NCBI RefSeq assembly: GCF_017912535.1
Contig: NZ_JAERQK010000008.1
Span: 1-64,000, forward strand
DNA from: Motiliproteus sediminis
GTDB lineage: Bacteria > Pseudomonadota > Gammaproteobacteria > Pseudomonadales > Balneatricaceae
Length of the DNA: 64,000 bases
Direction of reading: 5' to 3'
The translations under genes were made by a program, and so were the position numbers. Of the stretch, positions 42,125 to 51,243 are shown piece by piece (position 1 is the stretch's first letter; each line of letters starts with the position of its first letter). The notes below the pieces were generated by a model that saw only the letters and a program-made list of their open reading frames with translations, was not told where the DNA came from and did not search any database.

Positions 42125-42154
42125 GAGCCCCGTCCCGCAGGCGGGGCTCTTTTT
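42125..42154 (+). terminator. Rho-independent terminator
   Basis: GAGCCCCG / CGGGGCTC stem followed by TTTTT. It lies about 290 bases after phnN; a TATAGT-like -10 at about 42085 leaves room for a very short RNA, which I do not call. The rest of 41837-42308 shows nothing else. Confidence 0.75.
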
Positions 42155-42308
42155 ATCTGGGCCCTCTGCAGCGTGCCGCCAGACATCTTTCTACCCGGTT
42201 TCAAAATTCCTCTTATCCTGCACAGTAGCCAACTCTGCTGCCGCTGTTTCCGCCTTCAGCTCGGTGGCGACAAGCTATGCTTAAAACTCATTCAGGAGTG
42301 ACTATCGG

Positions 42309-42944
42309 ATGTTCACAAAGGTGGTTTGTCGCGCTGTGGCGCTTCTCTTGCTGCTGTTATCACTGCCAGCCAACTCCGACTGGGGCGAGCAACTGGGACT
42401 GAAGAGTGGTCATCTGCTGGTGGCTACGCCGCAGCATAAAGATGGCAGCTTTGCCCGCTCGGTGGTGCTGCTGGTGGGGTACGGCAGTAGCGGAGCGCGA
42501 GGGTTGATTGTCAACCGGCGCGGCGATTCTGATCTGGCAGCGGACTTCGGGGACGTGGTTACCGCTGCGGTTGCGTCCCAGCCGCTGTTTTTCGGTGGTC
42601 CGGTGGGGCCTGAGCATCGCCTGATGCTGGCCAATTTTCGCAATCCCGATGATGGCGCTTTTGAGGTGGTCCCCGGCGTGTTCTTCGTTCACGGGCGTCG
42701 TCTCCTCAATAGCCTCACGCAGGTACCGGAATCCGGTGCTGTCTATCGCGTGTTTACCGGCTTTGCGGGCTGGGGACCGCTGCAACTGGAGCATGAGGTG
42801 GCGCGTGGCGACTGGTTTGTAGTGCCGGCTTCGCGCCACTATGTGCTGGATGTGGAGCCGGAGCAGCTATGGAGTGAGCTGATCCGCTACTACGAGGCTC
42901 AGATGGCCAGCCTTGAGCGTTCTTCTACCAGCGGGGATGGTTAG
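42309..42944 (+). CDS. YqgE/AlgH-like protein with a signal peptide
   Basis: 211 residues. The YqgE fold is plain: GHLLVATPQHKDGSFARSVVLLV, GARGLIVNRR, FFGGPVGPEHRLML and FTGFAGWGPLQLEHEVARGDW. Unlike cytosolic YqgE, it begins with a signal peptide (VVCRAVALLLLLLSLPANS), so it is probably exported to the periplasm. Role unknown. Confidence 0.85.
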   Translation: MFTKVVCRAVALLLLLLSLPANSDWGEQLGLKSGHLLVATPQHKDGSFARSVVLLVGYGSSGARGLIVNRRGDSDLAADFGDVVTAAVASQPLFFGGPVGPEHRLMLANFRNPDDGAFEVVPGVFFVHGRRLLNSLTQVPESGAVYRVFTGFAGWGPLQLEHEVARGDWFVVPASRHYVLDVEPEQLWSELIRYYEAQMASLERSSTSGDG

Positions 42945-43111
42945 CGGCGTGTTCCCCTTGCTCCTCAGGTCGCGGTTCGCGCACGCGCCGGGCGGCAGCC
43001 CATCGGTCTCATCTCCCTGCCTTGGCCGGCAAAAGAATTACCCGTTGTGCAGAAGAAACCGATGAGTGGCGTGTTATCAGGACAGAGCGATAGTCGTGGG
43101 GTGAGTCATTG

Positions 43112-43987
43112 ATGCTGATCAGAACCGGGGTTGTGGCACGGGGAGGGCTACTGCTGCTTGCCCTGCTGCTGGCGGGGTGCCAGGGATTGCGAGATCTTGA
43201 CCAATGGTGGCAGCAGCAGGGCGAGTCGCCTGCCCAGCAGGCGTCGGCGGCGGAAGCGGCGTATCGCCAAGGGTTGCAACTGTCGCTGGCCGGGCCCGAA
43301 ACGCAGGAGCGTGCCGTTGCGCTGTTTCAACAGGCTGCCGATGATGGCCACCCCGGCGCGGCCTACCTGCTGGGAATGAGCTATCTGGCCGGTCAGGGCG
43401 TCGGGCGCGATCCCCGTCAGGCGTTACGCTGGCTGGAACCCCTGGCCGAGCGAGGCCATGCCCGGGCGCAGTATCATGTGGGCGAGATCTATATGAACGG
43501 CGCGGGCGTTGCCGAGGAGCGTGCCTGGGCGGTGCATTGGTATGAGCGCTCTGCGCGGCTCGGCTACGCCAAGGCACAGTTTGCTGCCGGTGTGGCGTAT
43601 GCCAGTGGTATGGGGGGCGTGACCGACCTGCAGCAAGGCTTTTTCTGGTTGCGTCTCGCCGATCAGGCGCAACAGCCCCACACCGCGGCTTTGTTACAGC
43701 GCCTTGGCCCTCAGCTTGGGGCTGCCGAGCGCGCCGCGGCTGATGCTGAGGCAAGAAGCTGGCAGGCCGATAGCACTGAGCGGCAAGTGCCGCGCGGGCT
43801 GGTGCGTTTTGTTCAGTATGTGTTGACGCTGGAGTCGTTGGCACCGGGCCCGCTGGATGGCGTCTGGGGGCCACGCACCGCCGCGGCATTGCAGCGTTTT
43901 CAGCAGCAGCACCAGGTTCAGGGCGGGGGGATTAATGCCGCTACCATCGCATCCCTGCGTCAGCGGCTGTTGGCCGATGCGATTTAG
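43112..43987 (+). CDS. Sel1-repeat lipoprotein with peptidoglycan-binding domain
   Basis: 291 residues from ATG 43112. A lipobox LLLALLLAGC gives a lipoprotein. Three or more Sel1 repeats follow (HPGAAYLLGMSYLAGQGVGRD, HARAQYHVGEIYMNGAGV, YAKAQFAAGVAYASGMGG), then a C-terminal PG_binding_1 domain (LAPGPLDGVWGPRTAAALQRFQ). It is likely held in the envelope, where such proteins scaffold wall-related complexes. Confidence 0.87.
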   Translation: MLIRTGVVARGGLLLLALLLAGCQGLRDLDQWWQQQGESPAQQASAAEAAYRQGLQLSLAGPETQERAVALFQQAADDGHPGAAYLLGMSYLAGQGVGRDPRQALRWLEPLAERGHARAQYHVGEIYMNGAGVAEERAWAVHWYERSARLGYAKAQFAAGVAYASGMGGVTDLQQGFFWLRLADQAQQPHTAALLQRLGPQLGAAERAAADAEARSWQADSTERQVPRGLVRFVQYVLTLESLAPGPLDGVWGPRTAAALQRFQQQHQVQGGGINAATIASLRQRLLADAI

Positions 43988-44001
43988 CCTTGGGCCATGC
44001 C

Positions 44002-44673
44002 TTAGCTTGAGGGAGTTTCCGTTTCCGGCGTTCCATCCAACTGCCGCTCCATCTCTTCGGTGACGTCGCTGGGTTGAATGCCGAGCAGGTCATTAACCTG
44101 TTGCATCAGGGCTGAGTCCAGGTTCTTGTTGCTGACCCGGTTGAGTTGTTCGATAGCCGCTGCGGCCTGTGCTTCCAGATCATCTTCGGTGGCTTCCACC
44201 ATAGCTTTATAGCTGGCGACCTGGCCGACTGCAGAGTGCGGTGCAGCCCGCTCCTGGGCTCGATCGGAGGCGTGCGCTGCATTGGCCCGCCCCAGCCCTT
44301 TGCCTTTACCGCCGCTGTTGTCATCGTTTCCATCGGCGTCATCTGACGATCCCTGATCGTCGGCCGACGCCATGCCGCTGATGCCTTGGTGGCCGCCCTT
44401 TTCGGCGCCGTTGCCCGCGCTATTACCGCCACTATTACCACCGCCGTTGCCGCCGCCGTTACCACCGCCGTTACCACCGCCGTTGCCGCCGCCGTTGCCG
44501 CCGCCGTTGCCGCCGCCGTTACCACCGCCGTTACCACCGCCACCGCCTCCTTTGGCATAGAGCTGAGCGTCCTGATCGAACAGCGGGGTGAACAGGGGCA
44601 ACGCAGCCAGCGGCAGCGCCAAAGCGGACACTGTGATAGCACGGACACAGAGTGATGCCAGGGGGGACAACAT
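44002..44673 (-). CDS. Exported Gly-Asn repeat protein
   Basis: 223 residues from ATG 44673 (GGAG six bases upstream). A hydrophobic N-terminal segment (VRAITVSALALPLAALPLF) is followed by a run of about nine Gly-Gly-Gly-Asn units, an Asp/Ser-rich linker and a helical C-terminal domain (ATEDDLEAQAAAAIEQLNRVSNKNL). Rare low-complexity secreted protein; function unknown. The repeat DNA is prone to length change. Confidence 0.7.
   Translation of the reverse strand: MLSPLASLCVRAITVSALALPLAALPLFTPLFDQDAQLYAKGGGGGGNGGGNGGGNGGGNGGGNGGGNGGGNGGGNGGGNSGGNSAGNGAEKGGHQGISGMASADDQGSSDDADGNDDNSGGKGKGLGRANAAHASDRAQERAAPHSAVGQVASYKAMVEATEDDLEAQAAAAIEQLNRVSNKNLDSALMQQVNDLLGIQPSDVTEEMERQLDGTPETETPSS
44425..44548. 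repeat. 12-bp tandem repeat encoding Gly-Gly-Gly-Asn
   Basis: Imperfect tandem units of CCGCCGTTACCA / CCGCCGTTGCCG on the plus strand. Part of the coding region of the Gly-Asn repeat protein. Not a CRISPR array, since there are no unique spacers. Confidence 0.85.
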
Positions 44674-44751
44674 GAGACGCTCCGGAGTATTGGGATTAAA
44701 CTGGGTAAAGTTTAGCATCAGTGCATGAATCGCGCGGAACAGGAGTATTTG

Positions 44752-45438
44752 ATGAACGATGCATTATGGCTGGGCGGTTTGGCGCTTGGTTTTGCCGCCT
44801 ATGCGGTGTTGCACTCCGTGTTGGCTTCAACCCGCTGCAAGCAGTGGGTCGGGGATCAATGGCCTGCGCTGGTCCCGGCCTATCGGCTGCTCTACAACCT
44901 GATAGCGGTGCTGCTGTTGCTGCCGATTCTGGCGCTGGTGTGGTTGTGGCCGGGAGATCTGGTTTGGCAGCGCCCAGAGCTGTTGGTCTGGCCCGCGAAC
45001 ATCCTGGCGGTCGCGGCGGTAGCCGCTTTTATCCACAGTTTGAACAGCTATGACCTCAGCCTGTTCAGCGGCAGCCGTCAGTGGCAGTGGCGCCGCGGTG
45101 ATTCGAGCCACCCGGTGGACGATGGCCCGGTGAGTATCGATGGTGGTGAAAGCTTCAGCATCGGTTTCTGGCACCGCTTTGTGCGCCACCCCTGGTACTG
45201 CTTTGCGCTGCTGGTGTTGTGGACCCGCGATATGAACGCGGCCCAGTTGGCCTTCTATCTGTTGGTGACGGCCTATTTTGTGATCGGTTCGCGACTGGAG
45301 GAGCGCAAGCTGATCGCCGCCTACGGCGATCGATACCGACGCTACTGCCAGCGGGTGCCAGGGCTGTTGCCGCTGCCCTGGCGCTGGCTCAGCCGCGGCG
45401 AGGCGGAGCAGTTGCAGCAGCGCACCGCTGATCAATAG
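44752..45438 (+). CDS. Membrane methyltransferase-like protein (isoprenylcysteine methyltransferase/NnrU family type)
   Basis: 228 residues from ATG 44752 with AGGAG six bases upstream. Several membrane spans, then the ICMT-like tail FVRHPWYCFALLVLW..YFVIGSRLEERKLIAAYGDRYRRYCQRVPGLLP, where RHPWY and the LEERKL-YG-YxxYxxRVP motif bind SAM in integral-membrane methyltransferases. The substrate is unknown. It converges on cmoB with a 7-base overlap. Confidence 0.75.
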   Translation: MNDALWLGGLALGFAAYAVLHSVLASTRCKQWVGDQWPALVPAYRLLYNLIAVLLLLPILALVWLWPGDLVWQRPELLVWPANILAVAAVAAFIHSLNSYDLSLFSGSRQWQWRRGDSSHPVDDGPVSIDGGESFSIGFWHRFVRHPWYCFALLVLWTRDMNAAQLAFYLLVTAYFVIGSRLEERKLIAAYGDRYRRYCQRVPGLLPLPWRWLSRGEAEQLQQRTADQ

Positions 45439-46412
45439 GGGCGTTCGGCCAGCACGATGGCACGTTTGGGAGCCGGGTAACCCTCGACGGTGAGTTGAGG
45501 ATCGGCAGGGTCGAGGAAGTCGCTGAGAGAGTGAAAGCGCATCCAGTCGGTGGAGCGTTGCTCGTCGGGGCTGGTCTGGTTGACATCGACGCAGCGCACA
45601 TTGACGTAACCGACCCGCTCCAGCCATTGGCACAGGGCAGCCACACTAGGCAGAAACCAGACGTTGCGCATCTGTGCGTAGCGTTCGCCCGGCAGCAGAA
45701 CCGTGTGTTGGTCGCCGTCGACCACCAGCGTTTCCAGTACCAGTTCACCACCGGGGCGCAGCAGGTCCTGCAGTTCCAGCAGGTGATCGATGGGGCTTTT
45801 ACGGTGGTAGAAAACCCCCATGGAGAATACCGTATCAAATACCCGCATCGGTCGCGGTAGCTCCTCGATACCGAGGGGTAACAGCTCTACCGGGGTATCG
45901 CCGATATACCGCTTCAGGCTGCGAAACTGAATCAGAAACTTCAGTGACGGGTCGATGCCGATCACCTCGCGAGCCCCGGCCGCATGCATGCGCCAACAGT
46001 GGTAGCCACTACCGCAACCGATATCGAGCACCCGGCGGTGGCGCAGGTCGCTGATATGGGGGGCTAGCCGGTCCCATTTGAAGTCCGAGCGCCACTCGGT
46101 GTCTATCTCCAGTCCGAACACGCGGAACGGCCCTTTGCGCCACGGCATCAGTGCACGGTAACTGGCTTCCAGCTGCTGTGCCTGTTCGGCGCTCAACGAC
46201 TCGGTGCTGTCGATCGTGACGGTGCCACGATCCAGCGCAAGCCTGTCCGCCGTGAGTGCGGGTAAGTTGTCCAGCGCCTTCAGCCAGCCCGGTAGATCGC
46301 CGTGGTTGACCCGCTCCAGCTTGCCATCCAGCGCGTTTTGCAGCGCCGGACGATAGGGGGCCAAGACCTCATCGGCGTCAAGACGCTGGTAAAAGTCGGC
46401 GAAATCGATCAT
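45432..46412 (-). CDS. cmoB: tRNA U34 carboxymethyltransferase CmoB
   Basis: 326 residues. CmoB transfers a carboxymethyl group from carboxy-SAM to 5-hydroxyuridine at tRNA position 34. Signatures are WRKGPFRVFGLEIDTEWRSDFKWDRL, RVLDIGCGSGYHCWRM and FDTVFSMGVFYHRKSPIDHL. Encoded just after cmoA with a four-base overlap, as in E. coli. Confidence 0.95.
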   Translation of the reverse strand: MIDFADFYQRLDADEVLAPYRPALQNALDGKLERVNHGDLPGWLKALDNLPALTADRLALDRGTVTIDSTESLSAEQAQQLEASYRALMPWRKGPFRVFGLEIDTEWRSDFKWDRLAPHISDLRHRRVLDIGCGSGYHCWRMHAAGAREVIGIDPSLKFLIQFRSLKRYIGDTPVELLPLGIEELPRPMRVFDTVFSMGVFYHRKSPIDHLLELQDLLRPGGELVLETLVVDGDQHTVLLPGERYAQMRNVWFLPSVAALCQWLERVGYVNVRCVDVNQTSPDEQRSTDWMRFHSLSDFLDPADPQLTVEGYPAPKRAIVLAERPY

Positions 46413-47152
46413 TTGAAGGCCACCAACGAAGCAAAGTTAAAGCACTGGAACCAAGGTTGGACACGGCTGAAACCGGCATCGCCGAGGCGCCTGCGGTGGG
46501 TCGCCAGCGTGTCGGGCCGCATCACCTGTTCCAGTGCGCTGCGTTTCTGGCTGATCTCCAGGTCGCTGTAGCCGTTGGCGCGCTTGAAGTCATGGTGCCA
46601 GTCGGTCAGCGCCTGATCTTCTCCGGCGTCGTCGAAACAGATTTTCTCCGACAACAGCAGTACGCCGCCCGGCTTCAGCCCGCGCCAGATCCGGGCCAGC
46701 AGTGCGGCCCGTTGTGCCGGCGGGATGAACTGTAAGGTGAAGTTCATGACCACCACCGACGCGTCCTTGATCGCCACGTCCTGAATGTTCGCCAGAATCA
46801 GGTCGACCTGATCCTCTTCGGTAGCAACCTGCAGATGCTCGCGGCAGCGTTCGATCATCGCCGCGGAGTTGTCCACTGCCACCAGTCGGCAGTTGGGCTG
46901 GCGAATCTGCTGGCGCATCGACAGGGTGGCGGCCCCGAGGGAGCAGCCGAGGTCGTAGCAGCGACTGTCAGGCTGGGCGTAGCGCGCGGCCAGAATCCCC
47001 AGCGACTTGATCACCGTGCTGTAGCCGGGCACGGAACGGTTGATCATGTCGGCAAACACCCCCACCACCTGTTCATCGAACTGGAAATTGACGATGGCGT
47101 CGAGGGGGCTGGCGTAGAGTTGGTCGCGAGGTTGGACGTTTTTATCGGACAT
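46409..47152 (-). CDS. cmoA: Carboxy-SAM synthase CmoA
   Basis: 247 residues from ATG 47152; a longer frame to 47194 is less like the family start. Motifs NFQFDEQVVGVFADMINRSVPGY and CYDLGCSLGAATLSMRQQI match CmoA, which makes carboxy-S-adenosylmethionine from SAM and prephenate. Forms an operon with cmoB. Confidence 0.95.
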   Translation of the reverse strand: MSDKNVQPRDQLYASPLDAIVNFQFDEQVVGVFADMINRSVPGYSTVIKSLGILAARYAQPDSRCYDLGCSLGAATLSMRQQIRQPNCRLVAVDNSAAMIERCREHLQVATEEDQVDLILANIQDVAIKDASVVVMNFTLQFIPPAQRAALLARIWRGLKPGGVLLLSEKICFDDAGEDQALTDWHHDFKRANGYSDLEISQKRSALEQVMRPDTLATHRRRLGDAGFSRVQPWFQCFNFASLVAFK

Positions 47153-47253
47153 GGCGGGCAGGGTCGGGAATGGCTGATTGAAGTGAGTGCGCATTATACG
47201 TGCGCCGCTGCTTTCTCGCCAAAGGGCCGTGGTCCCGCGGGCGGTATCCGGGG

Positions 47254-48144
47254 CTAGTCAAGTCGGATCTGCTGCAGTTCCTGCCATAACAGCTGACCGC
47301 AAGGGCCTAGTCGGTCGGGTCGGGGGACCACCAGATGCAGGGGGATTCGGCGCAGGTTGCCCTCACGAATGGCCAGTACGACCAGCGCGCCGCGTCGAAT
47401 CAGTGGTTCGACCCGGTGGCGCGGTAGCCAGCAAAAACCGATGCCGGTTTGCAGCAGTTCGATTGCCGCTTCAAAGCTTTCCAGGGTCCAGCGCTGCTCG
47501 GCGCGCAGCCAGCCCTGATTCTCCATCGGTTTGCGACCGCTGTCGCGGATCACCAGTTGCAGCTCGCGACTGAGGGCGTCAGCCGTCAGGGGAGCCGAGG
47601 CCTGCGCCAGAGGGTGTTGCGGGTGAACTACTGGCAGGATATCGACTGCGCCGATCGGTTCGCCCAGTACCCCTTTGGGGAGCGGTCCACAGATGGCCAG
47701 ATCGACACTGCCTTCGCTGATCGCTTCGTGGGTACCGGTGATAATGGTTTCGCGGACCTGCAAACGGCTACCCCGGCTCTGCGGGTAAAACTGTTGCAGG
47801 GCACGGTAGAGCATGGGGCGTGGCAATAGCGGCTCCACCGCCAGTCTCACCTCGGGTTCCCAGCCGATGCCAAGGTTGTCGGCCAGGCTTTCGAGTAGGT
47901 GGGCATCGTCAGTGAGTTGGCGGGAACGACGCAACAGCACCTCACCGGCGGCGGTCAGTACCGCTTTGCGCCCCTGTAGCTGCAGCAGCGGAACGCCCAG
48001 TTGCTGCTGCAGCTTGGCGATGGCGTGATTGAGTGATGAGGCACTGCGGTGGAGAGCGTCGGCTGCCTGCTGGTAGCCGCCATGATCCACGACGGCTTGC
48101 AGGGCGCGCCACTGTTCCAGCGTTGTACGGTGTCGATTTGGCAT
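47254..48144 (-). CDS. LysR-family transcriptional regulator
   Basis: 296 residues. N-terminal winged helix (LEQWRALQAVVDHGGYQQAADALHRSASSLNHAIAKLQQQLGVPLLQ), then a LysR substrate-binding domain. Divergent from azoR, so it probably controls it. Confidence 0.9.
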   Translation of the reverse strand: MPNRHRTTLEQWRALQAVVDHGGYQQAADALHRSASSLNHAIAKLQQQLGVPLLQLQGRKAVLTAAGEVLLRRSRQLTDDAHLLESLADNLGIGWEPEVRLAVEPLLPRPMLYRALQQFYPQSRGSRLQVRETIITGTHEAISEGSVDLAICGPLPKGVLGEPIGAVDILPVVHPQHPLAQASAPLTADALSRELQLVIRDSGRKPMENQGWLRAEQRWTLESFEAAIELLQTGIGFCWLPRHRVEPLIRRGALVVLAIREGNLRRIPLHLVVPRPDRLGPCGQLLWQELQQIRLD

Positions 48145-48265
48145 GGTTGTTTCTAAAAAATCGAATGAATTGTGCGAATTAATGCGATTTTATTTCATAA
48201 AAACTAATAAGAGAATGGCTCCAATCTGATCGAATCGTCAGCTCGAACACTCAAGGAGTCTACTC
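48145..48265. promoter_or_regulatory. LysR-azoR divergent promoter region
   Basis: AT-rich 121-base spacer with AATCGAATG near 48161 and a partly mirrored AATGCGATT near 48180, a possible LysR operator. Boundaries of promoters are not resolved. Confidence 0.35.
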
Positions 48266-48868
48266 ATGAATCGTCTTCTGGTTATCCAATCAAGCCCTGT
48301 TACCGACAACTCGCACACCCGCCAGCTGATCGGCCGCTTTGTTGACGCGGCGCGACGTACGCAGCCTCAGCTAGAGATCGTTGAGCGTGATCTGGGTCGC
48401 AATCCGCCGCCCCATATCGACGAGGTGATGATCGGTTCCTACTACACCGCACCGGCTGAACGCAACGGCGCCCAGCAGCAATCGATTGCGCTATCGGAGG
48501 AGCTGGTAGACGAGCTGCTGGCCGCCGATACCCTGGTGATCGGTGCGCCGATGCATAACTTTTCCGTCACCTCCGGACTGAAAACCTGGATTGACCATGT
48601 GGCCCGGGTCGGTCGGACCTTTCAGTATGGTGCCAATGGCCCCGAGGGGCTGGCAACGGGCAAGAAAGCCTACGTGTTGACCGCCAGTGGTGGCGATTAT
48701 CGCCCGGGATCTGCGGCCGAAAGCTACAACCACCTCGATCCCTACCTGCGCACGGTGCTGGGTTTTATTGGCATTACCGACGTGACCTTCGTCAACGCGG
48801 TGAGTGTGGCGTCCGGCGATGAAGGTCGCCTTAACGCCGAAGCGCAGATCGAGGCGTTGTTCGGCTAG
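48266..48868 (+). CDS. azoR: FMN-dependent NADH azoreductase-like flavoprotein AzoR
   Basis: 200 residues. Flavodoxin-like fold with LLVIQSSPVTDNSHTRQL for FMN phosphate, GAPMHNFSVTSGLKTWIDHVARVGRTF, and LTASGGDYRPGS. These match AzoR-type NADH:quinone/azo reductases. GGAG lies before the ATG. Confidence 0.9.
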   Translation: MNRLLVIQSSPVTDNSHTRQLIGRFVDAARRTQPQLEIVERDLGRNPPPHIDEVMIGSYYTAPAERNGAQQQSIALSEELVDELLAADTLVIGAPMHNFSVTSGLKTWIDHVARVGRTFQYGANGPEGLATGKKAYVLTASGGDYRPGSAAESYNHLDPYLRTVLGFIGITDVTFVNAVSVASGDEGRLNAEAQIEALFG

Positions 48869-48909
48869 TAACGGTCGGCAACGATCCCCCCTCGCCGGTG
48901 GCAGGTGGC

Positions 48910-50286
48910 CTAGAATAGGTCCATCTGCTCATCGGCTTTTTTACGCGGCCGCCAGGCCTTGCCCCAGCTAGTGGCGATGTAGACCACCTGAATATGATCG
49001 CCCGCAGTGATGGTGATATCTTCCAGGCCGATGGTGCCGTGGGCTGGTTCCTCGCCGTTGATGAACACCAGAATGCCCAGCTGTTGTTTGGGGAAGAGCC
49101 GGTTGATTTCGCCGTATACCGGATCGAGGCGTTTGATATAAAGCCCGCTCTCCAGCTCTTCACGGCCGGGAAAGACGCTGCGGGCATAGGTGGGGCGTAG
49201 CCCCGCACTGACCAGGTGGCGGTGCAGAAACGCCTGCACGCAGGTGCCGGGCAGGTGCAGGGTGTGGGGAGAACCGTCCAGATCCAGCTGCAGGGCCTGC
49301 TCGCTGGTGTGGTTCAGGTCCAGCGGAGCAACGGTAAAACCGATCACCTCGCACAGTCCGACGACAGAATCCTTGGGAGCAAGGCGGTGGGCGCTGTAAT
49401 TGCGCTCTTCAACCCGGAACGGCAGCGATTCGGTGACGCTGCGTTTCTGTCCCCAGATCTGCACCTGCTTCTGCTGGTAGTTGAAGGTCAGCTGGTGGTC
49501 CTGTTCGAGCCCGTGGCTGTCCAGTTTGCGCACCTTGTAGATCACCGTGTGCGGTACCTTGTTACTTTCGCTGTCGAACTGGGGCAGGCAGGGGTTGTTA
49601 TCACGATGGAAGTGATAGGGGAACTGCAATGCGTCCTCGTAACTCAGCCGCGACGGGTTTTTGGTGCCCTGTTCGATCACTCGCTCGAGCAAGAAGCCGA
49701 CCCCGGTGAGGGCATCGACTACGTCACGAAAGGAGTAGATCAGGGTGGCAAACTGGTCGTCACCGGTTTTGCTGGAGCGGTTGGCCAGCATGTTGTGGCG
49801 CACGTGCTGTAACTGGTGGGAAAAACAGAAGATGAACACACCGCCCGGCTTCAGGCGTTTGAACAGGTTGTAGAACAGGTCCTTGAGTTCCTGCGGCGAA
49901 TCCAGGTATTCCAGGGAATAGACCGACAGGATCAGGTCGAAGCTGGTACCGGGGTAGAAATCGGTCTGGCGCATATCCTGTTGTTGCAGGTGTACCGGCG
50001 CGACCTCGTCAACAAAGGGGGCCAGGTTCTGACGCGCACGCTCCAGCATGTAACCGGAGATATCGATGCCGTGACAATTGGCCCCTTTACGCGCCAGCGC
50101 AATCAGGTTTTCGCCCATGCCACAGCCGATATCCAGTACATTGGCGTTGGTTAGGTCGATATCGATCAGTTGCAGTTGCCGCTCGCCCGGAGCCAGCCAG
50201 CCGTAATGAACTTCGTCGAGGGCGATCTCCCAGGTGCTGGAGTAGGAGTCGCAGAACTGTTGCTCGTCCCAGTGTTGTGAAGCCAT
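48910..50286 (-). CDS. SAM-dependent methyltransferase with C-terminal extension
   Basis: 458 residues. N-terminal methyltransferase domain has VLDIGCGMGENLIALARKGANCHGIDIS and FDLILSVYSLEYLDSPQELKDLF. The second half (after about 270) has repeated beta segments, ending in VFINGEEPAHGTIGLEDITITAGDHIQVVYIA, which resembles a ubiquitin-like beta-grasp (MoaD/ThiS-like) fold but lacks a Gly-Gly terminus. Substrate unknown. Confidence 0.8.
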   Translation of the reverse strand: MASQHWDEQQFCDSYSSTWEIALDEVHYGWLAPGERQLQLIDIDLTNANVLDIGCGMGENLIALARKGANCHGIDISGYMLERARQNLAPFVDEVAPVHLQQQDMRQTDFYPGTSFDLILSVYSLEYLDSPQELKDLFYNLFKRLKPGGVFIFCFSHQLQHVRHNMLANRSSKTGDDQFATLIYSFRDVVDALTGVGFLLERVIEQGTKNPSRLSYEDALQFPYHFHRDNNPCLPQFDSESNKVPHTVIYKVRKLDSHGLEQDHQLTFNYQQKQVQIWGQKRSVTESLPFRVEERNYSAHRLAPKDSVVGLCEVIGFTVAPLDLNHTSEQALQLDLDGSPHTLHLPGTCVQAFLHRHLVSAGLRPTYARSVFPGREELESGLYIKRLDPVYGEINRLFPKQQLGILVFINGEEPAHGTIGLEDITITAGDHIQVVYIATSWGKAWRPRKKADEQMDLF

Positions 50287-50481
50287 AAGCGCAAGCTCTC
50301 GCGGATCAAAGGCGATTGATCATTAAAGTGTAAATACCTTGTGCTATCAAGGGGCTCTATTTACCGCTGGCGGTTGCAAGCGGTAAAGTAGCAGGGTGTC
50401 GGCTGCGGCACCGCATGGATGCACTCTCGTTTTCCCGTTACTCCCGTTAGGGGTTCAGTAGTACTGTTTATCGAGGTTGTC

Positions 50482-51243
50482 ATGCTGCCCAAGGGGCTCT
50501 ACGAACTGCTGCCGTATCTGTACATGTTGTGCGGTGGGTGGGCGATAATCGAATATGGCGGCGTAGCGATCCTGCTTGGCACCGCGCTGTTTCTATACGG
50601 TGCCTGGGTGTGGAGCATACGCTCCGATCGCCGACGTCGTTCGGAAAAGTTGCGCAATCGTGCCAGCTCCAGCCCCTACTGGAACGAAACCCTATACGAG
50701 CTGATGCCCTTTGGGTATATCCTCAGCGGCGTTTATATGCTGGTGTTGTTACCTCACCAGGTACGTTTTATCTCGGGGCCGCTGATGATCGGCACCGGTA
50801 TGCTGCTGGTGCTGATTCGCTTCAATGAGCGGCGTAAATTCACCCGGGTGATGCCGGAACCCAATACCAATCCGGTTGATCGGCTGGAGCTCAAGTCCCA
50901 GCACTGGCCCGACAATCTGGGTATCGCCACCCTTATTCCCGACACTATCGAGGTCCACGAAGAGCCGCAACTAGTACTGGCACCTCAGGGCCAGCGCTGT
51001 ACCAACTGCACTATCCGTGACCTGTGCGCCGGGGTTTCGCTGAAGAATGAAACCATCGGCGAGATCATGCGCCTGGCGCAGACCGTTGATCCCAAAGATG
51101 CGTTCGAACTCTATCACTCCGCGGTCACCAGAATTGAGGGGCGTGAGGTGCCGGAGTCGGAGCTGCGGCCGGTGCTGCAGAAGCTGGCGGCCTACTCATA
51201 TCTCTGCGCCACCTGGCGGCGCACCGGTCGGCTCGGCGACTAG
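50482..51243 (+). CDS. Membrane protein with cytoplasmic C-terminal domain
   Basis: 253 residues from ATG 50482, with GAGG five bases upstream. Four hydrophobic segments in the first 115 residues, then a soluble part with a Cys pair (QRCTNCTIRDLCAGVSL) that could bind metal. No family recognised. It converges on the cmoM-like gene with a four-base overlap. Confidence 0.7.
   Translation: MLPKGLYELLPYLYMLCGGWAIIEYGGVAILLGTALFLYGAWVWSIRSDRRRRSEKLRNRASSSPYWNETLYELMPFGYILSGVYMLVLLPHQVRFISGPLMIGTGMLLVLIRFNERRKFTRVMPEPNTNPVDRLELKSQHWPDNLGIATLIPDTIEVHEEPQLVLAPQGQRCTNCTIRDLCAGVSLKNETIGEIMRLAQTVDPKDAFELYHSAVTRIEGREVPESELRPVLQKLAAYSYLCATWRRTGRLGD

Noticed and set aside
42085-42154. Short regulatory RNA ending at the terminator
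   Set aside because: A -10-like TATAGT is present, but no convincing promoter pair or conserved structure beyond the terminator itself.
43119-43889. Leftward 256-codon open frame opposite the Sel1 lipoprotein
   Set aside because: Pro/Arg-rich shadow of a real coding frame; no start signal.
44425-44548. Short repeats resembling a CRISPR array
   Set aside because: Repeats are directly adjoining 12-mers without spacers, coding for Gly-Asn.
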